From Haematobia irritans (Eukaryota > Arthropoda > Insecta > Diptera > Muscidae), in assembly GCF_050003625.1 (NCBI RefSeq), contig NC_134401.1, positions 91,490,852 to 91,554,851 of the forward strand: a stretch of DNA of 64,000 bases. The letters run 5' to 3'. How positions within the stretch are numbered: the first letter of the stretch is position 1; each line of letters begins with the position of its first letter. This document shows, piece after piece, positions 55,985 through 64,000 of this stretch. The notes beneath the pieces are model-generated. The model made no database searches and had not been told where the DNA came from. It saw only the letters and a list, made by a program, of their open reading frames with translations. Position numbers and translations under genes: made by a program.

Positions 55985-57055
55985 AATATGGGAAACATTT
56001 AAATCTGAAGCAATTTAAGGAAACTTCGCAAAAGTTTATTTATGATTTATCGCTCGATATATATGTATTAGAAGTTTAAAAAAATTAGGGTAATTTTTTC
56101 AACTATTCGACTAAGCAGTGGCGATTTTACAAGGAAAATGTTGGTATTATGACCATTTTTGTCGAAATCAGAAAAACATATATATGGGAGCTATATCTAA
56201 ACCTGAACCGATTTCAACCAAATTTGGCACGCATAGCAACAACGCTAATTCTACTCCCTGTGCAAAATTTCAACTAAATCGGAGCAAAAAATTAGCCTCT
56301 GTGGTCATATGAGTGTAAATCGGGCGAAAGCTATATATGGGAGCTATATCTAAATCTGAACCGATTTCAACCAAATTTGGCACGCCTAGCTACAATGCTC
56401 ATTCTACTCCCTGTGCAAAATTTCAATTAAATCGGAGTAAAAGATTGGCCTCTGTGGTCATATGAGTGTAAATCGGGCTAAAGCTATATATGGGAGCTAT
56501 ATCTAAATCTGAACAGATTTCCATCAAATTTGACACGCATAGCTATAATGCTAATTCTACTCCCTGTGCAAAATTTCAACTAAATCGGAGCAAAAAATTG
56601 ACCTCTGTGGACAAAGGAGTGTAAATCGGGCGAAAGCTATATATGGGAGCTATATCTAAATCTGAACCGATTTTTTATTTTGCAATTTTTTTGAGACTCA
56701 TAAAATATTGGGAATTTGAGGAAGATCGGTTGATATACACGCCAATTATCACCAGATCGGTGAAAAATATATATGGCAACTATATCTAAATCTGAACCGA
56801 TTTTTTCCAAAATCAAAAAAAAAAAAAAAAAAAAGAAAAAGAATTTTAGGACAATCGGACTAAAACTGCGAGCTGTACTTTGCACACAAAAATACATCAA
56901 CAGACAGACAGACGGACATCGCTAAATCGACTCAGAATTTAATTCTAAGACGATCGGTATACTAAACGATGGGTCTCAGACTTTTCCTTCTTGGCGTTAC
57001 ATTCAAATGCACAAACGTATTATACCCTGTACCACAGTAGTGGTGAAGGGTATAA
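55985..57055 (+). mobile_element. DINE-like element B, 5' truncated
   Basis: Begins mid-leader (TATGGGAAACATTTAAATCT) at the point where other B copies carry insertions. Units follow with GGGAGCTATATC, an A-run (56816-56836) replaces part of the 3' unique region, a short (GACA)n tract is at 56902-56916, and the 3' hairpin ACCCTGTACCACAGTAGTGG is at 57023-57050. Confidence 0.75.
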
Positions 57056-57221
57056 TAAAATTAGTTTCCTAGAACCAAGTACTCTAACTCTCATTTAAAC
57101 GAGAATTGTGTTCTAAAAATAGCCTTAGTCCAAATCTCCGCTTTTCATGCTCGGAATCAATACCAAAACCATTAGTGCCAAGACAAAATATTTGGAACCG
57201 GATAGTCTTTTTTTCAGTGCT
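57056..57221 (-). mobile_element. MITE J fragment
   Basis: Minus strand matches the left quarter of J (TGGAATCGGGTATGC-like end, here GGTTCCAAATATTTTGTC), ending at TTTTTTTCAGTG. Confidence 0.6.
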
Positions 57222-58000
57222 TGTAAAGTCACCAATACTTTGTTTATATTTCATATTAATATGACTATCATATAAATACATATAACTCAACATTCCTTAA
57301 AATAAAAAAAAAAAACACTTCTCCATAGACACGGATTCATTGCAATCACAAAGTGAATTTAATCACTGTATGTCCTTTTTTTAAGAGCAGTGATACAGTT
57401 TTTCACTTTGACTCCCAAGTGTCCTTGTCTATGGCCGACACAATGGCTGTGCCATCGGTTTTAAGGACGCTTCTCTTTGTTTCACATACCCCAGATGTTT
57501 GTGAACATCCAACTGTTTTTTCGTATTCTTCTTCTTTCCTTTCACACTCTGAAGTTCTTTTGGGGTCGCGAAAATCATACAATTAACCAAATGGGGACTT
57601 TCATAAGAATTTGTGTTTGAAACTCAAAAGGAAATTTGAAATTGAAAATTTACTAATTTGAAATTAGGACGTCTTTAGATCAATTAAACATTTCATAATA
57701 AATCCAATTAAATGTTTCTTAATGCATATGTTTTAATTTTTGTATACATTACTTACGGTCATTTTCATCTCCGTTAGACTTTAACTCCCAGTTAACAGAA
57801 AGTAAAGTCGAAATATCTTCTCTCCGGTTAACTTTAACTGAAAAATTTTTAGCAGTTAATTTCCTAACTGGCATATGGAACATATAGACAAGATGACAGG
57901 CATGTCCATAGTACGGTTTAAAAGTTCGTTAGCTAACGTAGCACTAACGGAGCTTCCTGAAAATGGGGGTTAATGAGCATTTGTCGGTTATTTAGAACCA
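57222..58000 (-). other. Coding-like stretch on minus strand and spacer
   Basis: On the minus strand 57582-57403 is open for 59 codons: YDFRDPKRTSECERKEEEYE, then KTVGCSQTSGVCETKRSVLK, then TDGTAIVSAIDKDTWESK and TGA. The composition is balanced and charged, unlike repeat-derived frames. A TAA lies immediately upstream and no ATG is in frame, so if real it is a terminal exon or a relic. No family recognised. The rest (57583-58000) shows nothing clear. Confidence 0.3.
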
Positions 58001-58177
58001 TCCCAGCAAAAAATGTGTGCCTAAAAAAGCAAAGAAAATTTTCTTTTTCGATCCTGAAGTGAATCGAAAGCCATAACACTTCAAAACAAGAATATATTAC
58101 GTTAACAAGTTCGTCCAAGCTCGGCTCCATAAAGTAAACTCGGGAGATTAGTCTATAGAGGAGTTATATCGAAAAGG
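58001..58177. mobile_element. MITE H/G-type end and unassigned DNA
   Basis: Starts CCCAGCAAAAAATGTGTGCC, the end motif of MITEs H and G; no matching right end is found before the SINE. Confidence 0.4.
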
Positions 58178-58422
58178 GAGCCACCGTAGTGCAATGCGTA
58201 TACAGGATCATTTTTGAGCGGTGGATTATCCCCTCTTAGTACCAGCATTTCTGAGTATTTCAAAGCTGCTCTAAGTGGCTTCACCGCAATGTGAAACGCC
58301 GTTCAGACTCGGTTATAAAAAGGAGGTCTCTCGTCATTGAAATACATATAGAATCCGCCAGCACTCAGTGCTATGAGTGAAGTTCACCACTGTGATATCA
58401 CAATGGTCTGAATACCCAGAAA
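58178..58422 (+). mobile_element. tRNA-derived SINE, head deleted internally
   Basis: GGGAGCCACCGTAGTGCAAT marks the 5' end. The B-box region is lost by an internal deletion, and the body (GTGGATTATCCCCTCTTAGT, GAAACGCCGTTCAGACTCGG) matches 42885-43225 inverted. It ends near ACAATGGTCTGAATA without the CCTAACC tail. Confidence 0.75.
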
Positions 58423-58423
58423 A

Positions 58424-58576
58424 AAGCGTCTCCAAAAGACTGGTTAAAATGTCTTTTTGTATCCAGAAGTGGTGCAAAATTGGCGTAGAAGCGATGAATT
58501 TAACTTGGACTTGTCATAGGACGGATCTCCACCATTTTAACAGCCGTTGCACTGAATTTGCATCACACCTTTTTGA
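58424..58576 (-). mobile_element. MITE G fragment
   Basis: CCCAGAAAAAAGCGTCTCC and AACAGCCGTTGCACTGAATT match the right part of MITE G (35590-35770) in inverse orientation. Confidence 0.6.
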
Positions 58577-59093
58577 CCACACAGAAAAAAATTTCCGTAG
58601 TTAAACTAATGTTAAATTTAACTTATGTTAATTGGAAAAAAATTATTTGCTTGTAGTTAAATTTTATTATTTTTATCGAAATTTTCACACAGCTTAATGA
58701 AATCTTACTTTTTTTAAGTATGTCTCAAAAATTTTATTAACTAAACGTGAGTATAAAGTTCAGTGACCGTACACATGAGTTTAATATGAACTAAAACAAA
58801 AGAAGATTTTCGTACGATTCCCAAAAATAGTAAGAATGAACTACTGTATGGTTGAAATTGTCATGATTTGGCGCCAATGATTTTCTTCTTTACTTTTAGT
58901 TCATTTTTTCTTCTATGAGATGATGTAATTTCGTGAACTTCAGTTAAAAAGTACAACAGGGCATTAAACTTTCCTGGCTTTAACAACGCTTTGTGGAAAT
59001 CTCAAAATGTGGAGTAATATTTAGTTCAATTTTCGAGCGAGGTAGTTCATTCTTCCTATAAAACAGTTCACTTTTTTTCGGTGTACTTTGAGT
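58577..59093. mobile_element. TIR MITE M
   Basis: Ends CACAGAAAAAAATTTCC and CAGTTCACTTTTTTTCGGTG are imperfect inverted repeats; TA follows on the right (59094-59095). The interior is AT-rich with no frame. The inner motif (AGTTCA..., GTTAAA...) differs from MITEs J and P. Confidence 0.5.
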
Positions 59094-59220
59094 TTCTTTA
59101 TTTATTTTGTATTTGAGTTAGAATAGTTTTTTCATCAACAGCATCAGATACTCAAATACTCTGGACTTGGTTTAAGAAGCTAACAAACGTCATAATCTGT
59201 TAGCACAAACATCGAAAGGG

Positions 59221-60880
59221 TCCGTCCGTCTGTTGAAATCACGCTAACTTCCGAACGAAACAAACTATCGACTTGAAACTTGGCACAAGTAGTTGTTATT
59301 GATGTAGGTCGGATCGTATTTCAAATGGGCTATATCGGACCACTTTTACATATAGCCCCCATATAAACCGACGCTCAGATTTGGATTGCGGAGCACCTTG
59401 GAGGAGCAAAATTCATCCGATCCGACTAAAATTTGGTACAGGGTGTTAGTATGTGGTCTCTAACAACTACACATAAATTGGTTCACATCGGTCCATAATT
59501 ATATATAGCCCCCATATAAACCGATCCCCAGATTTGGCTTGCGGAGCCTCTAAGAGAAGCAAATTTCATCCGATCCGGCTCACATTTGATACATGGTTTA
59601 AGTATATGGTCTCTGCCAACTACGCATAAATTGGTCCACATCGGTCCATAATTATATATAGCCCTCATATAAACCGATCCCCCGATTTGGCTAGTATAGC
59701 CTCTAAGAGAAGCAAATTTCATCGGATCCGGCTGAAATTTGGTACACGGTGTTAGTATACGGTATATAATAACCATGCAAAAATTGGTCCATATCGGTCC
59801 ATAATTATATATAACCCCCATATAAACCAATCCCCAGATTTGGTTTGCGGATCCTCTAAAAGAAGCAAATTTCATCCGATCCGGTTGAAATTTGGTATGT
59901 GGTGTTAATTTATGGTCTCTAACAACCATGCAAACATTGGTCCATATCGGTCCATAATTATATATAGCCCCCATATAAACCAATACCCAGATTTGGTTTG
60001 CGGATCCTCTAAGAGAAGCAAATTTCATCCGATTCGGTTGAAATTTGGTATGTGGTGTTAATATATGGTATCTAACAACCATGCAAAAATTGGTCCAAAT
60101 CAGTCTATAATTATATATAGCCCCCATATAAACCGATTTCCAGATTTGTCGTCCGGAGCTTTTTGGAGGAGCAAAATTCATCCGATCTGGTTGAAATTTG
60201 GAACGTGAAGTTAGTATATGACCGCTAATAACCATTCCAAAATTGGTCCATATCGGTCTATATTTATATATAGCCGATCACCAATCACACAAAAATTGAT
60301 CCATATCGGTTCATAATCATGGTTGCCACTCGCGCCAAAAATAATCTACAAAGATTTTATTTCTATAGAAAATTTAGTCAAAATTTTAATTCTATTGAAA
60401 ATGTTGTCAAAATGTTAATCCTATAGAAAATGTTGTCAAAATTTTAATTCTATTGAAAATTTTGTCAACATTTTATTTCTATAGAAAATTTTGTCAAAAT
60501 GTTATTTCGATAGAAAATTTTGTCAAATTTTATTTCTATAGAAAATGTTGACAAAATATTATTTCGATAGAAAGTGTTGTCAAAAATTTATTTCTATAGA
60601 AATTTTTATCAAAATTTTATTTCTACAGAAAATTTTGTCAAACTTAATTATATACGTATTTAATCCGCCTGTTTTAGTTTAATATATACCACGTATGGAC
60701 TACCTTCCAATTTAGAAGACGGTGTTAGGAAGTTTTAAGATACCTTGCCATCGGAAAGTGTTACCGCAGCCCAAATAATTCGATTGTGGATGACAGTCTT
60801 CAGTAGAAGTTTCCACGCAATCCATGGTGGAGGGTACATAAGCTTCGGCCTGGCCGAACTTACGGCCGTATATACTTGTT
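59221..60880 (-). mobile_element. DINE-like element A1, 3' truncated
   Basis: Minus-strand A: 5' terminus near 60880, leader to 60650, 29-bp array (60350-60645), F-border (GGTTGCCACTCGCGCC), six 153-bp units (59340-60290), and the 3' unique region broken within the (GTCY)n tract at 59221. The 3' hairpin is absent. The 250-codon open frame spanning 59483-60235 is the 51-codon repeat again. Confidence 0.8.
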
Positions 60881-61440
60881 ATGTTTGTTTTTGTTAAAAT
60901 CGATTTTCGGTTTTTGTATCTCTTAAACGCAATATTGGCCAATGCCGTAGCCAACAAAGAATAAAAATGGAAAACACCATATTTCTCTTCTTAATTTCTT
61001 ATACTTTCTTGTTGCAAATGGAAAACATTGTTCCGGCATGTGTATACTCCATACGTATGTTTCCACCCATTAAATAAGAATTCCATAGGTAACATGCGAA
61101 TGCGGTTTGGGCAGTGAGAGTTGGATTTATTTCTTGTCCATAGTGTTTTTAATTAAAAGACATTTTAAAATTTCATTTATTTCAGCCATTGTGAAAATAT
61201 TGCAGGGTATCACTGTTGACAGGGTCACAATTGTACGAAATTGAATTAATTGTAGAACAAGGATTCTCCATACGGTAAATGTCATCACTCAATGGAGTGC
61301 TTAATTGCTTCCTGGAGAGGCACAGGCACCTACAGAACGATAAAGGCAAATTTGTTAAAGCAAAGGACAAATGATTAAAGAAACGAAAAACACCTTTAAA
61401 GAATGTTGTTTGTCACCGTCTCCGTGTATATGGAGAAGGT
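60881..61440. other. Repeat-free spacer
   Basis: No repeat families. At 61173-61186 TTTATTTCAG|CC is a good splice-acceptor match, and the following frame reads IVKILQGITVDRVTIVRN then stop; too short to trust. Confidence 0.3.
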
Positions 61441-61660
61441 ATAATTTTATTCTTTTTATATCCATCATCATAGGATGGAGGTATTACAAGTTTGTCACTA
61501 ACATTTGTAACTCAGCAAAATGTCGATTTATGACCATACAATATACAAATATTTAAATCTGAACCAATTTGAAGAATTTTTTTTAATACTTGTACAAAAT
61601 CTCTAGGCTTAAAATTAAAATCGGTTTATGTCTTGGGACGAAACACAATGTTAGTAAAAA
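61441..61660 (-). mobile_element. DINE-like fragments
   Basis: 61457-61485 is a 3' hairpin (TATCCATCATCATAGGATGG) of a C/A-like element on the minus strand. 61545-61660 is B/E leader (TAAATCTGAACC, AAACACAATGTTAGTAAAA), where the next B element is inserted. Confidence 0.55.
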
Positions 61661-63760
61661 ACAAGTAAAGAAAGTCTAAAGTCGGGCGGGGCCGACTATA
61701 TTATACCCTGCACCACTTTGTAGATCTAAATTTTCGATACCATATCACATCCGTCAAATGTGTTGGGTGCTATATATAAAGGTTTGTACCAAATACATAC
61801 ATTTAAATATCACTCGATTTGGACAGAATTTGATAGACTTTTACAAAATCTATAGACTCAAAAATTTACGTTGGCTATTGCACTAGGGTGCAACACAATT
61901 TTAGTAAAAAAATATGGGAAACATTTAAATCTGAAGCAATTTTAAGGAAACTTCGCAAAAGTTTATTTATGATTTATCGCTCGATATGTATGTATTAGAA
62001 GTTTAGGAAAATTAGAGTCATTTTTACAACTTTTCGACTATGCAGTGGCGATTTTACAAGGAAAATGTTGGTATTTTGACCATTTTGGTCGAAATCAAGA
62101 AAACATATATATGGGAGCTATATCTAAATCTGAACCGATTTCAACCAAATGTAGCACGCATAGCTACAATGCTAATTCTACTCCCTGTGCAAAATTTCAA
62201 CTAAATCGGAGTTAAAAATTGGCCTCATATGAGTGTAAATCGGGCGAAAGCTATATATGGGAGATATATCTAAATCTGAACCGATTTCAACCAAATTTGA
62301 CACGCATTGCTACAATGCTAATTCTACTCCCTGTGCAAAATTTCAATTAAATCGGAGTAAAAGATTGGCCTCTGTGGTCATATGAGTGTAAATCGGGCGA
62401 AAGCTATATATGGGAGATATATCTAAATCTGAACCGATTTCAACCAAATTTGACACGCATTGCTACAATGCTAATTCTACTCCCTGTGCAAAATTTTAAT
62501 TAAATCGGAGTAAAAGATTGGCCTCTGTGGTCATATGAGTGTAAATCGGGCGAAAGCTATATATGGGAGCTATATCTAAATCTGGACCGATTTCAATCAA
62601 ATTTGGCACACATAACTATACTACCAATTGTACTAATTGTGCAAAATTTCAAGCTAATCGGGATAAAACTCTGGCTTCTGGGTCCATGTAAGTGCATATC
62701 GGGCGAAAGATATATATGGGAGCTATATCTAAATATGGTTTTATCAAACTAAAACTAAATTTTGTTTTACAAGTTTATAATTTTTTCTTCTTTGTTGTTT
62801 CAATGTATGATGGATACTCAAGTAGTTCTAATTTTAATTTTTTTTTTAGCGTTTATTTTGTTTTTATATATGTAATTTTTTATGCTTTATATACCTTTTT
62901 ACTAATGTGCGTTTGTACTCCTACACTGTAATTATAAGATTCAAATCTTGTTGTGTAGGATAATATGTGAAATAAATAAATAAATAAATTTAATTAAAGA
63001 TATGAGTCGATTTCAACCAAATTTGACACGCATAGCTACAATGCTAAATCTACTCCCTGTGAAAATTTTCAACCAAATTGGGCCAAAACTCTGGCTTTTA
63101 GGACAATATTAGTCCATATCGGGCGAAAGATATAGATGGGAGCTATATCTAAATCTGAACCGATTTCAATAAAATTTGGCACACTTGACAATACTACTAA
63201 TTGTACTCCTAGTGCAAAATTTCAACCAAATTCGGCCAAAAATCTGGCTTCTGGCGCCATATAAGTCCATATCGGGCGAAAGATATATATGGGAGCTATG
63301 TCTAAATCTGAACCGATTTCAATCAAATTTTGCACACTTGACTATACGACTAAGTGTTATGTTTGTACAAATTTTCAAGCAAATCGGTATAAAACTCTGG
63401 CTGCTGGGTCCATATTAGTGCATATCGGACGAAAGCTATATATGGGAGCTATATCTAAATCTGAACCGATTTCTTCCAAACTCAATAGGGTTCTGTTCTG
63501 ACCAAAATTAGGAACATGTGCCAAATTTGAAGGCGATTGGACTTAAATTGCGACCTAGACTTTGATCACAAAAATGTGTTCACAGAAAGACGGACGGACG
63601 GACGGACAGACGGACATGGCTATATCGACTCAGGGACCCATCCTGAGCATTATTGCCAAAGACACCATGTGTCTATCTCGTCTCCTTCTGGGTGTTACAA
63701 ACATATGCACTAACTTATAATACCCTGTTCCATAGTGTGGCGCAGGGTGTAAATATGGCA
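61661..63760 (+). mobile_element. DINE-like element B, full length with insertion
   Basis: 5' ACAAGTAAAGAAAGTCTAAA, hairpin, subterminal ATACCCTGCACCAC, and units from about 62100 to 63480. A retroposed insert lies at about 62738-62993. (GACG)n is at 63590-63616 and the 3' hairpin CCCTGTTCCATAGTGTGGCG at 63724-63750. Confidence 0.85.
62738..62993 (+). mobile_element. LINE 3' tail, 255 bp
   Basis: T-rich sequence ending TAAATAAATAAATAAATTTA interrupts a B unit (GCTATATCTAAAT / GAGTCGATTTCAACC). It contains the hairpin AAGATTCAAATCTT near its 3' end. ATATG occurs on both sides as a possible short target duplication. Different from the AGCTGATGGCC tail. Confidence 0.5.
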
Positions 63761-63809
63761 ATGATTAAACCTTAAGTCATTTTTATGCAATTTGACAAAA
63801 ATATATAAA
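63761..63809. other. Short spacer
   Basis: Nothing recognised. Confidence 0.3.
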
Positions 63810-64000
63810 ACAAGTATATACAGCAGTAAGTTCAGCCGGTCCGAATCTTAAATACCCACCACCATGAATCAAATATAATAGTTTACTTAGAAAACTTTTC
63901 GTCGTAGCGGGTTTCTTGACAATATGTAGAATTTTAGGGGGTTTGATGACAAATTTTCTCCCAAGCATATCAGTTTAGCCAGATTCTACCAATGAAGACT
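63810..64000 (+). mobile_element. DINE-like element C, 5' end
   Basis: ACAAGTATATACAGCAGTAA, AGCCGGTCCG hairpin remnant and subterminal ATACCCACCACCAT match the minus-strand C at 44637. It runs off the window. Confidence 0.75.

Noticed and set aside
59483..60235. 250-codon open frame on the minus strand
   Set aside because: A family-A 153-bp array; the frame is the 51-codon period, and no recognisable protein is present.

Overview
This window looks like intergenic or intronic DNA of a large, AT-rich, repeat-choked muscid fly genome. The horn fly Haematobia or a close relative is the best guess. Two broken mariner copies match, from memory, the Himar1/irritans mariner group first described in Haematobia. 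The rest is dominated by short non-autonomous elements with (GTCY)n microsatellites and small 3' hairpins, the hallmark of dipteran mini-me/DINE-1 (Helentron-derived) repeats. I find no intact host protein gene, no rRNA and no genuine tRNA. Family letters used below (A, B, C, D, E, F, J, K and so on) are mine.

Main components. (1) DINE/Helentron-like elements in at least five families. Each runs from a 5' end beginning ACAAGTA, through a GC-rich hairpin, a 5' subterminal inverted repeat, tandem units of about 153 bp and a (GTCY)n tract, to a 3' hairpin. Family A lies at 1-572, 6494-7500, 9966-11429, 17327-19808, 22286-23698, 24514-26340, 31204-32649, 45712-46995, 48178-50283 and 59221-60880. 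Family B/E lies at 11976-13625, 14915-16346, 33990-34545, 36014-41753, 54566-57055 and 61545-63760. Family C lies at 7500-7685, 42714-44637 and 63810-64000. Family D lies at 47245-53139. (2) A 29-bp satellite built of two palindromes, found in long arrays (about 3 kb at 25316-28785, 1 kb at 13690-14745) and as internal segments of A and D elements. (3) Tc1/mariner elements: a DD37E-type element at 2427-3627 and mariners at 5625-6493 and 15017-16232, all with broken transposases. (4) TA-flanked MITEs (J, N and others), foldback elements, a hAT-like element, tRNA-derived SINEs with a 13-bp target duplication, and non-LTR retrotransposon remnants including short (TAAA)n tails.

Layout. 1-6.5 kb: A end, LINE remnant, SINE, DD37E element, LINE and transposase relics, foldback, mariner. 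6.5-14.9 kb: A, C, 29-bp arrays and B elements around a repeat-free stretch at 7.7-9.1 kb. 15-19.8 kb: mariner, a MITE with an internal tRNA-like segment, and an A element split by a 1.08-kb TIR element. 20-22.3 kb: very T-rich repeat-poor DNA. 22.3-29.5 kb: A elements, MITE J and the largest 29-bp array. 29.5-31.2 kb: the best repeat-free island, with splice-donor-like sites. 31.2-44.8 kb: A, foldback K, hAT-like L and nested B and C elements. 45-53.1 kb: A, J and a nest of three D elements with an A inside. 53.3-64 kb: two coding-like stretches, then J, E, B, SINE, A, B and C.

The elements do not form a gene system in the bacterial sense. They form a network of parasites inserted into each other, and several empty-site/filled-site pairs inside the window let insertion order be read directly. 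The most unusual signals are the exact 153-bp unit shared by otherwise diverged families, the family-matched 5'/3' subterminal inverted repeats, repeated insertion at one internal B-family site, and a cluster of three D 5' ends sharing a single 3' end. All family names and similarities are from reading and memory; no database search was run.
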